NCBI RefSeq assembly: GCF_003367905.1
Contig: NZ_CP029462.1
Location: 744,001 to 808,000, forward strand
Reading direction: 5' to 3'
Length of the DNA: 64,000 nucleotides
Source: Megasphaera stantonii
Lineage (GTDB): Bacteria; Bacillota; Negativicutes; Veillonellales; Megasphaeraceae
In this document: positions 43,362 through 50,138 of the stretch, in pieces
How the letters are laid out: each line of letters begins with the position of its first letter
Numbering within the stretch: position 1 is the first letter of the stretch
Program-made: the position numbers and the translations under genes
Notes under the pieces: generated by a model
Seen by the model: the letters and a program-made list of their open reading frames with translations, nothing else
The model's database searches: none
Told to the model about the DNA's origin: nothing

Positions 43362-44459
43362 GGCGAATTTACAATACAAGTGCAACACCTATAAAAAATG
43401 ACACATAGGTTTCTGATATAATAATGCTACCAAACAAAATCTATATCTCGGAGGAAACCTATGTGCCACTATCATCATCTTACTCTATCTGAACGAGAAA
43501 ATCTACTCTTTTTTCGCGCGCAGTCCTATTCTATCTCTCGAATTGCGGCGGCCCTCGGCCGAGATAAATCCACGATCTCACGGGAACTACGCAGAAATAC
43601 AGTGAACGGCAAGTATCTGCCCATCACCGCACAACAACAGTATGCCCGCCGCCGTAAGGCATGCAAGCCTCACAAGCGGTTAGAGAATGCCGAGCTATTC
43701 GCATTGGTTAAAAATCTCTTCCTGGTGCATCATTGGTCCCCAGAAGAAATTGCCGGACGCTTGCAGCTGGAACATCAGAAGGCACTCCTTAGCTATGCAA
43801 CGATTTACCGCGCCATATATGCCGGTATGTTTGATGAAACGTCGTCCTCCCATGGGTCCCGCGGTGCGGTCCGCCGCTTGCGGCATCATGGAAAATCCCG
43901 GCATACCCGGCAATATCAGGAACGACGGGGTTCTATTCCCATCTCTCACGATATTTCGGAACGGCCAGCAGGAGCCGCTAACCGCTCCCGGCGAGGACAT
44001 TGGGAATGTGATACCATAGCAGGAAAGACAGGAAAAGCCTGTCTGGTTACGTTGGTAGATAGAAAGAGCCGGTATCTGGTAGGAGGCAAAGCAGCCAAAA
44101 AGACAGCACAAGCCGTCAATACGGTATTGCTTCAGGTACTGCAAGGGCAACCTGTAAAAAGCCTTACGCCGGACAGAGGAAAAGAGTTCGCCCATCATGC
44201 CGCTGTCACGGAGGCCTTGAACGGCGTGCCGTTTTATTTCCCGCCGCCGCATCAGCCCTGGCAGCGGGGAAGCAACGAAAATACCAATGGCCTAGTCCGA
44301 GAGTATTTCCCGAAAGGGACGGACATCACACTCGTTCCAGAAGCCTATGTGCAAGCTGTTTTTGCAGAACTAAATCGCCGTCCCCGAAAATGTTTAGGAT
44401 ACAAAACGCCATACGAAGTACATTACTCTAAAAAGTTGCACTTAGCTTGACAATTCGCC
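43362..44459 (+). mobile_element. IS30-family insertion sequence, copy 2 (intact)
   Basis: An element of 1098 bases with imperfect 25-bp terminal inverted repeats (43362-43386 and 44435-44459; outer GGCGAATT and inner AAGTGCAAC identical). TT on each side is the apparent 2-bp target duplication, in keeping with the short duplications of IS30. It is in the same orientation as copy 1, 15.9 kb away, and differs from it by one substitution and one indel. It is inserted within the 3' part of a glycosyltransferase-like gene of the injection cluster. Confidence 0.95.
43461..44450 (+). CDS. IS30-family transposase, intact
   Basis: A 329-residue DDE transposase. The N-terminal helix-turn-helix is YSISRIAAALGRDKSTISRE. 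The catalytic core shows RGHWECDTIAGK (first Asp), LTPDRGKEFAHH (second Asp) and NENTNGLVREYFPKGTD (Glu). The TCTCGGAGGAAACCT ribosome binding site precedes the ATG, and a TTTCTGATATAAT-like promoter lies at about 43407-43423. It should be able to move both copies. Confidence 0.96.
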   Translation: MCHYHHLTLSERENLLFFRAQSYSISRIAAALGRDKSTISRELRRNTVNGKYLPITAQQQYARRRKACKPHKRLENAELFALVKNLFLVHHWSPEEIAGRLQLEHQKALLSYATIYRAIYAGMFDETSSSHGSRGAVRRLRHHGKSRHTRQYQERRGSIPISHDISERPAGAANRSRRGHWECDTIAGKTGKACLVTLVDRKSRYLVGGKAAKKTAQAVNTVLLQVLQGQPVKSLTPDRGKEFAHHAAVTEALNGVPFYFPPPHQPWQRGSNENTNGLVREYFPKGTDITLVPEAYVQAVFAELNRRPRKCLGYKTPYEVHYSKKLHLA

Positions 44460-45174
44460 TTTTATTCTTCCGCAGCGTCTCTTTTTCGCCCCAAATATGG
44501 GTAAATACGTTCTGCCTGCCATCAAATAAATCCCTCAGCTGACAAAAACTATGTATGCGACACTGCAGCATATCTGCACACATGGCCAACAATCGCTGCT
44601 CTGCAAATACCATATAACACAAATAATCGTCCTTTACATCAGCATGGCACATAAACCGTATTGCTTCATCACAATACATCCTGCGCAGCAGTTCATTGCC
44701 AAAAAAAGAAAAGGCTGTATTGCACGGCAAAACCGACCAATTCCAACGAGTATCAAAGGCATAGTCCTTAACATGAAAAAATTCTTTAGGAGGATAGATA
44801 GACATATCAATGGCTTCCCGATGAATAACAGCTACTTCATTCTCATATTTGCTAAAATCCAATGTCTTCCACACAATAAAATCTAAATCCATCATGACAC
44901 AAGGGGCTTTTTGCTGCTGTAAAGCTACTATTTTAGCCCCTGCCCAAAATACATTTTCACGAATTGGCAATTCATTTAATTCATCCAATGATACATCTAT
45001 ACGATTCCATACATTGGCAATTCCATGTTTCTGAACAAAATCTAGTCCCAACTGATCAGTTACCAGCTTTATATTTCCATTATGCTTTCTCCATTCTAAT
45101 GCTGACAAAACCATAACAAAAATTTCAAAGTCGGCAATATATTTCTTTTTCCGTAAAATGTGAATAGCGTCCAT
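44428..45174 (-). CDS. DUF6734-like glycosyltransferase-type protein, truncated by IS30
   Basis: A 248-residue frame whose last nine or so codons come from the IS end. It resembles the DUF6734/GT-A-like family: VLSALEWRKHNGNIKLVTDQ, the acidic MMDLDFIVWK in place of a DxD motif, and AVIHREAIDMSIYP. A nucleotide-sugar-dependent transferase is possible. The native gene was about 276 codons; the missing 37-codon tail survives at 43247-43361. The active-site half is intact, so some function may remain. TTAAGGAACATAAATA precedes the ATG. It is the second gene of the cluster. Confidence 0.68.
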   Translation of the reverse strand: MDAIHILRKKKYIADFEIFVMVLSALEWRKHNGNIKLVTDQLGLDFVQKHGIANVWNRIDVSLDELNELPIRENVFWAGAKIVALQQQKAPCVMMDLDFIVWKTLDFSKYENEVAVIHREAIDMSIYPPKEFFHVKDYAFDTRWNWSVLPCNTAFSFFGNELLRRMYCDEAIRFMCHADVKDDYLCYMVFAEQRLLAMCADMLQCRIHSFCQLRDLFDGRQNVFTHIWGEKETLRKNKRRIVKLSATF

Positions 45175-45186
45175 TATTTATGTTCC

Positions 45187-46239
45187 TTAACGTGCATCAA
45201 TTAATTCCAGCCCATACCCTCCAAAGCCAGAACCGCTATGTATTTTCTCTGCCTTCGGCAGATCACTAAGCAAAACCTCAATGAAACCATATTTACTAAA
45301 ATGAATATGTAATTTTGAAATAAAAATTTTATTGCCATCAGTATTAAATACGGCATATACAGCAAATTTTCTTTGCGTCAAATACACATCTTCAGCCATT
45401 TTGACATCAGCCATGAACCACATGCTGCGATCTAGCCCTACTTTTGCAGCATAATCTATAAATGGCATATCCCAATTTATCTGTATGTAAAACTTTTGCT
45501 CCTCGATATGATAATTATCTTCGTAAAGAAATACTGTGCCGACTTTCACTGGCAATAGATCTTTTACACGTCTGCAAAAATCTCTTTGTGTCTCAAAAGA
45601 ATTTCTCCCTAAAGATAAATTGTAAAATAAATATAAATTTTTTTCTTCATTTTCTTCGTATGGTAAAATATTCACATTTTCCAAATTATCTGCTGCTATA
45701 CATATGTTATGAAGTCGATATATCATAATATTTTTCAACGATATATCATAATCGGCAAAATTAATATTTTCTCTATTAGGCAGCGTCACAACTGCTGCAC
45801 CAGTTCCTATATAATTTCGATGGTTCCAGCCCAGGGGCAGTTTAAAATCTTCATTACATAAGTATATATTATTAGGTGTTTTAGTTATTTTTATGAGCTC
45901 AGCTTGGTTTTCAACAACTTCATACTCTTTAATCCCTAGAATGCTTATATAATCAAATTTTCTTCGTTCGTTAGCAAGCGCTTGAGAAATTTCCTTAATA
46001 GCATCTAAAGTTAATGTATTTTTTTTTATATCAAAAAGATCACAAATTTGTATGATTAAATCAATATCTGTAAAGTTTTCTCGTTGAAAATATTGTTTTA
46101 AAAGATGATTTTCATATTCAAATCCGTGTTCTTCCAACCACTTGCCGAATTCCCCCTTTTTAGCGCTATCTATTAATCCATTCCATCCTACATCTGCTAA
46201 AAGTTCTTCAACAGAATAATATTCTTTTTTTATGATCAT
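45187..46239 (-). CDS. First gene of the injection cluster, unknown function
   Basis: A 350-residue protein with no recognised family. The first 100 residues are helical (KKGEFGKWLEEHGFEYEN; DAIKEISQALANERRKF), the rest mixed with several Trp-rich strands, and the end is Gly-rich (SGSGFGGYGLELIDAR). It has no signal peptide or membrane segment. GAGGATATATC precedes the ATG, and a terminator-like hairpin lies 43 bases upstream. The next gene begins 13 bases after its stop. Its lead position makes a regulator, adaptor or target-facing component all possible. Confidence 0.5.
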   Translation of the reverse strand: MIIKKEYYSVEELLADVGWNGLIDSAKKGEFGKWLEEHGFEYENHLLKQYFQRENFTDIDLIIQICDLFDIKKNTLTLDAIKEISQALANERRKFDYISILGIKEYEVVENQAELIKITKTPNNIYLCNEDFKLPLGWNHRNYIGTGAAVVTLPNRENINFADYDISLKNIMIYRLHNICIAADNLENVNILPYEENEEKNLYLFYNLSLGRNSFETQRDFCRRVKDLLPVKVGTVFLYEDNYHIEEQKFYIQINWDMPFIDYAAKVGLDRSMWFMADVKMAEDVYLTQRKFAVYAVFNTDGNKIFISKLHIHFSKYGFIEVLLSDLPKAEKIHSGSGFGGYGLELIDAR

Positions 46240-46281
46240 GATATATCCTCATATAATTTTCTTAAATCTTGCTGAATACAC

Positions 46282-46303
46282 AAAAAAGGCAGCTTACGCT
46301 GCC
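46282..46303 (-). terminator. Rho-independent hairpin just upstream of the cluster start
   Basis: On the minus strand GGCAGC (46298-46303) pairs with GCTGCC (46288-46293) around GTAA, followed by six T (46282-46287). It either ends transcripts from the FtsK-gamma gene or acts as an attenuator in the leader of the cluster. Confidence 0.8.
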
Positions 46304-46534
46304 CGACTAATTGTATTGAGGCACGCGTTTCCTGCACGTTCATCATTATAATTTTAATGAAACAGATACAGGTTTCTCCACCCCCATATAAATATTACCT
46401 AATGAATATATATGTATTAAACAATAACTAAATTATTACAATTAAATCCAATCATAAACTAAAATTATTCCTTCATGGTTTTTATTATAAATGTATTATT
46501 ACTATAATTCAAGTAACTATTTTAAAACCAAAAA
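46304..46534 (-). promoter_or_regulatory. AT-rich leader region with a second hairpin before the cluster
   Basis: About 230 bases with no gene. On the minus strand a 42-base hairpin (46331-46372) forms from CCTGTA and TGCAGG arms with an inner TTCATTA/TAATGA stem, and lies 27 bases before the terminator. GGGGGTGG precedes it. The pairing suggests a structured leader, but it matches no riboswitch class I can name. Promoter candidates in the AT-rich part above 46390 are too many to choose from. Confidence 0.4.
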
Positions 46535-46762
46535 TCATCTTAAATACTTAAATATTACATCCCCCTCATCCATAATAATCTTCCTTGCTTCATACCCATT
46601 TTTTCCGCTGATAATTCCCATCGTTTCCATATGCTGAATGAGCCGGTGCGCCCGATTATAACCGATATGAAAGCGCCGCTGCAGCATAGTCGTCGAGGCT
46701 TTTTGCTGCCGCAAGACCTCTGATATGGCTTCTTTCATGAGTTCATCTTCAAAAAAGTTCAT
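46535..46762 (-). CDS. Stand-alone FtsK gamma-domain DNA-binding protein
   Basis: A 75-residue winged-helix protein matching the gamma domain at the C-terminus of FtsK/SpoIIIE: DELMKEAISEVLRQQKASTT, then RRFHIGYNRAHRLIQHMETM, then GIISGKNGYEARKI. In FtsK this domain reads KOPS sites; here no motor is attached. AGGAGGAACAAGT precedes the ATG, so it is a true short gene and not an FtsK remnant. It is divergent from two HTH genes. It could be a small regulator, perhaps of the cluster that starts 300 bases downstream. Confidence 0.82.
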   Translation of the reverse strand: MNFFEDELMKEAISEVLRQQKASTTMLQRRFHIGYNRAHRLIQHMETMGIISGKNGYEARKIIMDEGDVIFKYLR

Positions 46763-46825
46763 ACTTGTTCCTCCTCACGGCGCAGTGCCTGCGTTTTTTC
46801 ATAGCCATAGCATACCATACAGCAG

Positions 46826-46840
46826 CGACAGATACTGTCG
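46826..46840. promoter_or_regulatory. 15-bp perfect palindrome CGACAG-ATA-CTGTCG
   Basis: Perfect palindrome in the gap between the divergent FtsK-gamma and HTH genes. A similar site (CGACA...TCGTCG) lies 52 bases further on at 46893-46909. Both are plausible operators of one of the local regulators. Confidence 0.5.
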
Positions 46841-46892
46841 TCATTTGCTGCTATTCCAAAAATTACTGCAAAATGAGGAAAAATTTTTTAAC

Positions 46893-46909
46893 ACGACAAA
46901 TATCGTCGT
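46893..46909. promoter_or_regulatory. Inverted repeat ACGAC-N7-GTCGT, candidate operator
   Basis: Five-base arms with a seven-base spacer, 55 bases before the start codon of the HTH gene at 46964. It shares the CGACA core with the palindrome at 46826-46840. Confidence 0.45.
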
Positions 46910-46963
46910 ACCTATATGCTACTATCTTTGTAAAACATATTATGGAAAGAAAGATGTGAGTGT

Positions 46964-47251
46964 ATGGAAAAAGCCCATCGTGTATTATTGTTATTTTACC
47001 GCCTCCTGAAGGGAGAACGGATTCGCAAGACTAATTTTGCCTTTGAACATCAGGTTACAGAACGGACTGTTGAGCGGGATATCCAAACCATCCGCAATTG
47101 TCTGGAAGAGCAGCATGCAAATATGTCTCTTTTATTTGACCGGACAGATGAAAGCTATTACTTATCATTTCCCAAGCATGGCGTTTCCTATTCATCGCAG
47201 CAACGAATCCTCCACTATTTAAAAGAAAGCAGTACTTCTGACGATATATAG
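46964..47251 (+). CDS. Small HTH protein related to WYL-regulator N-terminal domains
   Basis: A 95-residue protein with a DeoR/HTH_11-like winged helix, MEKAHRVLLLFYRLLKGERI, followed by VTERTVERDIQTIRNCLEE. The layout is that of the N-terminal DNA-binding half of WYL regulators, but no WYL domain follows. It stops normally 77 bases before a full-length WYL protein. GATGTGAGTGT precedes the ATG. It may be a DNA-binding-only regulator or the residue of a shortened WYL gene. Confidence 0.7.
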   Translation: MEKAHRVLLLFYRLLKGERIRKTNFAFEHQVTERTVERDIQTIRNCLEEQHANMSLLFDRTDESYYLSFPKHGVSYSSQQRILHYLKESSTSDDI

Positions 47252-47327
47252 AAAGTTGGCATTTACATCAGAATCAATTATAATGATTTTAATATAGTGC
47301 TGTCTTTTTTTATGTGAGGTATTAGCC

Positions 47328-48305
47328 ATGAGTACATCAAAGTTAGATAGAGAATCGCCAGACAAGATCAGCCGCATCCTCAGCCTGTATACGAAATTGC
47401 GCGACGGCCGCTGTATCCATGCAGCGGAAGAAGCCGCATGCCACAATGTAACCATCCGCAGCATTCAGCGCGACATCAAGGACATTCAGGAATTTCTTCA
47501 GTACCGGCAAGACGAAGAGTTGGAGCCCTTAGCATATACAGTAGTATATGACCGCCGTCAAAAAGGGTATGTATTGAAAAATATCGAAGCGGTTACATTT
47601 TCAAACAGCGAAATCCTGGCAATCTGCAAGATTCTCCTGGACAGCCGCGCATTTACAAAGCCGGAAATGACGGCTATGCTCGATAAATTAGTGACTAACT
47701 GCGTTGCCGCTGAAAATCAGGATATTATACGGGAACTTATAAAGAACGAAGCCTTTCATTACATTGAGCCCCATCATAAAACGGTCTTCATCGATAAATT
47801 ATGGACTATTGGCCAAGCCATCAAAAATCATCAGTGCATTGAAATTACGTACAAGCGCTCAAAGGATAAAAAGTTCGTCACACGAAAGCTTCAGCCTGCG
47901 GCCATTATGTTTTCAGAATATTATTTTTATTTGACAGCCTTCATTGATGACAAGGACCTGCAGCAGCATTTCGATGTTATTAACGACTCATTTCCGACAA
48001 TATACCGCGTTGACCGCATTGCCAGCCTGACGGTTCTGCCAGAAACATTTCGCGTCCTATATGCGGACCGTTTCCAGGAAGGAGAATTCCGCAAGCGAGT
48101 TCAATTCATGTACGGAGGCCGCCTGAAGCGCATTCGGTTTATCTACACCGGCCCGGATGTCGAAGCCATTCTGGACCGCTTGCCTACAGCAATCATTGAA
48201 AAGAAAGATGGCAAGGCGTACACGATTTCAGCAGAAGTATTTGGCGACGGCATCAACATGTGGCTGCGCAGCCAGGGAAAAAATATTCAGCTATTAAATG
48301 AGTAA
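47328..48305 (+). CDS. WYL-domain transcriptional regulator
   Basis: A 325-residue regulator. The N-terminal HTH is HNVTIRSIQRDIKDIQEFL. The middle and C-terminal WYL domain includes KNHQCIEITYKRSKDKKF, PAAIMFSEYYFYLTAFIDD and FPTIYRVDRIASL. WYL domains sense nucleic acid or nucleotide ligands and often control defence or stress genes. TGTGAGGTATTAGCC precedes the ATG. It is next to the cluster start and the FtsK-gamma gene, so a role in cluster control is possible but unproven. Confidence 0.9.
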   Translation: MSTSKLDRESPDKISRILSLYTKLRDGRCIHAAEEAACHNVTIRSIQRDIKDIQEFLQYRQDEELEPLAYTVVYDRRQKGYVLKNIEAVTFSNSEILAICKILLDSRAFTKPEMTAMLDKLVTNCVAAENQDIIRELIKNEAFHYIEPHHKTVFIDKLWTIGQAIKNHQCIEITYKRSKDKKFVTRKLQPAAIMFSEYYFYLTAFIDDKDLQQHFDVINDSFPTIYRVDRIASLTVLPETFRVLYADRFQEGEFRKRVQFMYGGRLKRIRFIYTGPDVEAILDRLPTAIIEKKDGKAYTISAEVFGDGINMWLRSQGKNIQLLNE

Positions 48306-48311
48306 AATTTC

Positions 48312-48340
48312 TTGACATCAGTTACTATTCATAGTATACT
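48312..48340 (+). promoter_or_regulatory. Consensus sigma-70 promoter of tRNA-Ser
   Basis: TTGACA (48312-48317) and TATACT (48335-48340) are 17 bases apart. The tRNA begins 22 bases after the -10. Confidence 0.9.
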
Positions 48341-48361
48341 ATACAAGTCAGCCGATGTTGT

Positions 48362-48452
48362 GGAGTGATACTCAAGAGGCTGAAGAGGACGGTTTGCTAA
48401 ATCGTTAGAGGTCGCAAGGCCTGCGAGAGTTCGAATCTCTCTCACTCCGCCA
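48362..48452 (+). tRNA. tRNA-Ser (anticodon GCU)
   Basis: Acceptor arms GGAGTGA and TCACTCC pair exactly, and discriminator G and encoded CCA follow. The anticodon loop TTTGCTAAA carries GCU, which reads AGC/AGU. The long variable arm, GTCGCAAGGCCTGCGAGA region, is typical of class II tRNA-Ser. The T loop is GTTCGAATC. Confidence 0.95.
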
Positions 48453-48464
48453 AAATATCAGAAA

Positions 48465-48500
48465 AAGAAGCACTTGGAAAATTCCAAGTGCTTCTTTTTT
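48465..48500 (+). terminator. Rho-independent terminator after tRNA-Ser
   Basis: AGAAGCACTTGGAA and TTCCAAGTGCTTCT form a 14-bp stem with a minimal loop, followed by six T. It starts 13 bases after the tRNA. Confidence 0.9.
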
Positions 48501-49111
48501 ATTAAATAATTAAGATAACCGCTTTCCTGTCATTTTGATTATTGAAAATTCTATGTCATTGCAGTAATCAGCAGAATACGCCGCTTGACTTGTAAACGGC
48601 TGAAAAGAAGACCATGTTTCTCATGTGCTGCTCTAAACCAATTTTTTAAAGTATGTATTGTACGCTCACATTTTTCATATCGTCTATTTTTTATCTTTTT
48701 GTGCAGTTCCTATAAAAGTCACCCGGCTCTTTCATCACGCTGCAGCAATAAGTAAGTCTGCAATCCTGTCTTTTGCTTCGTCTGATAAAACTATAATATA
48801 TCAAAGCAGCAAATCTATTCTAAAAAACAACAGGCCTTCATGATTGCTTTTTCTCCTCTGCACAGGCAAAAATACAATAATAGAAAAGGGCATAAATGTG
48901 CCATTTGATTAACAGGCAGTAAAATACTGCCAAAAAATGTTATTCCTTTCTGAATGTTTTTTATCTATGCTTTATTTTTTTGTCCTTTTACAGCAATGCA
49001 GCAAGCAAATCTTTCTCCTAACTACGAGTTTTCCTTTCTTGCTGGTATTTTCCTTTCTTGCTGGTATAAACGACTCTGCGACACACTTATTTATCCAACT
49101 GCATCAGTATA
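48501..49111. other. Gene-poor stretch after tRNA-Ser
   Basis: About 610 AT-rich bases with stop codons in all frames and no convincing gene. The only structure is a 19-base perfect tandem repeat at 49029-49066. No copy of the tRNA 3' end is seen here, so there is no sign of an integrated element. Confidence 0.45.
49029..49066. repeat. 19-bp perfect tandem duplication
   Basis: TTTTCCTTTCTTGCTGGTA occurs twice without a gap (49029-49047 and 49048-49066). It is non-coding and looks like a simple replication slippage product. Confidence 0.9.
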
Positions 49112-49654
49112 TCACTCTCCATTTCTGCACCATTCAGCAAAATTCTCACAGTTATTCCATATAATATTATACTTTTCCTCTCCCAATCGGCTATAAGCTC
49201 TTTGAACAATTTTTTTCCTGGAATATTTCGTCTTATCATTTACTTTTAAAATATTGTCTCCGTCAGAAAAATCTTCCAGCAAGCTGATTTTAATTCTATA
49301 ATCATTATATTCGATGACTTGACCATTGCCTATGTAAATAGCGTGATGACTATAAACCGTTCGATTAGCTTTTATATGATCCCCTTCTTTTAATATGCGC
49401 AGAGCCTCTTCAAGAGGATAACTTAATATATAGTCTGCAAGTCTTTCTGCTGGAGACAGTGCTTTCTCTACATTTTGAATAGATTTTTCTGTATTTGCCA
49501 GTTTTTCTGCTGCTTTAGCAATTTGACTATTAGGAGCAATTTTTTTCAAAATGCGACATGATTCTTCAAAAGTATAAGTTTCAGGATATTTAGGTCGTTC
49601 TGAAATAATAGGAGAAAAGGGTGTATCTTTAAAATTATTGTCAAATAATCCCAT
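49112..49654 (-). CDS. LRAT-fold (NlpC/P60-related) protein
   Basis: A 180-residue protein. The C-terminal half carries the LRAT catalytic pattern: LKEGDHIKANRTVYSHHAIY with the catalytic His, GNGQVIEYND, and NNCENFAEWCRNGE with the catalytic Cys. Such proteins are acyltransferases or thiol hydrolases. The N-terminal half is a helical domain without a signal peptide. It could be a lipid-modifying enzyme or a secreted effector of the nearby machine, but no PAAR, VgrG or immunity gene is adjacent. The ribosome binding site is weak. Confidence 0.75.
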   Translation of the reverse strand: MGLFDNNFKDTPFSPIISERPKYPETYTFEESCRILKKIAPNSQIAKAAEKLANTEKSIQNVEKALSPAERLADYILSYPLEEALRILKEGDHIKANRTVYSHHAIYIGNGQVIEYNDYRIKISLLEDFSDGDNILKVNDKTKYSRKKIVQRAYSRLGEEKYNIIWNNCENFAEWCRNGE

Positions 49655-49793
49655 TTTTTATCTTGTATGATAATTACAGAAGCAAAATCATCATTTTCCT
49701 TTCTTCAAGATTTGCAGTTCAATTTTTCTGCAGCTCCGACCACTTAGCTGAAGTGCATCGCCGCTGCGCTTGTCTGAAGCGGTTATTAGCTGA

Positions 49794-50138
49794 ATGAGGC
49801 GGAGCATACTTCTTATTTCAATCCAATCTGTAAGGATAATCGTCGTCAGGCGCCACGCATCTAACCTGAAAGAAAACGTCTCTACGTGTTATGTTGGTAT
49901 TGACATTGCCAAACGCACCTATGCAGCGGCAGTTGCAGATTCTGCCGGCCCAATGATTCCATGTTCCACTGCTGCAGACGGCTTCTGTAAACTGTTTGCT
50001 GATCTCCCTTCCTGGGAAACAGACAATTTCATCATCAGCATGGAATTTACTGCTCATTATGATTGGAGTATTGTGAAAAAACGGGTACGCATTATTCATA
50101 CAATGCTGACAAAGGATGTAATATTCCAGCTTTCATAA
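49794..50138 (+). pseudogene. IS110-family transposase N-terminal remnant
   Basis: A frame of 114 codons. Only its middle, YVGIDIAKRTYAAAVADSAG to FIISMEFTAHYDWSI (about 49884-50085), matches the start of the RuvC-like domain of IS110 transposases. The catalytic acidic residues further on and the whole C-terminal domain are missing. No recognisable ends. It is a decayed relic and marks this stretch as a site of old insertions. Confidence 0.75.

Noticed and set aside
27478-44459. Composite transposon bounded by the two IS30 copies
   Set aside because: Each copy has its own 2-bp flanking duplication and the outer flanks do not match. The genes rebuilt at both sites continue the same operon.
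17200-46239. Prophage or plain phage tail module
   Set aside because: No terminase, portal, capsid, integrase, lysis or tape-measure gene is present. The Hsp70 set and the PAAR-nuclease pair do not fit a phage.
46304-46534. Known riboswitch (T-box, c-di-GMP, preQ1, glycine) in the cluster leader
   Set aside because: None of the conserved core sequences of these classes is present; only generic hairpins are seen.
48362-48452. tRNA-Ser as an attachment site of an integrated island
   Set aside because: No second copy of the tRNA 3' end and no integrase could be found in the window.
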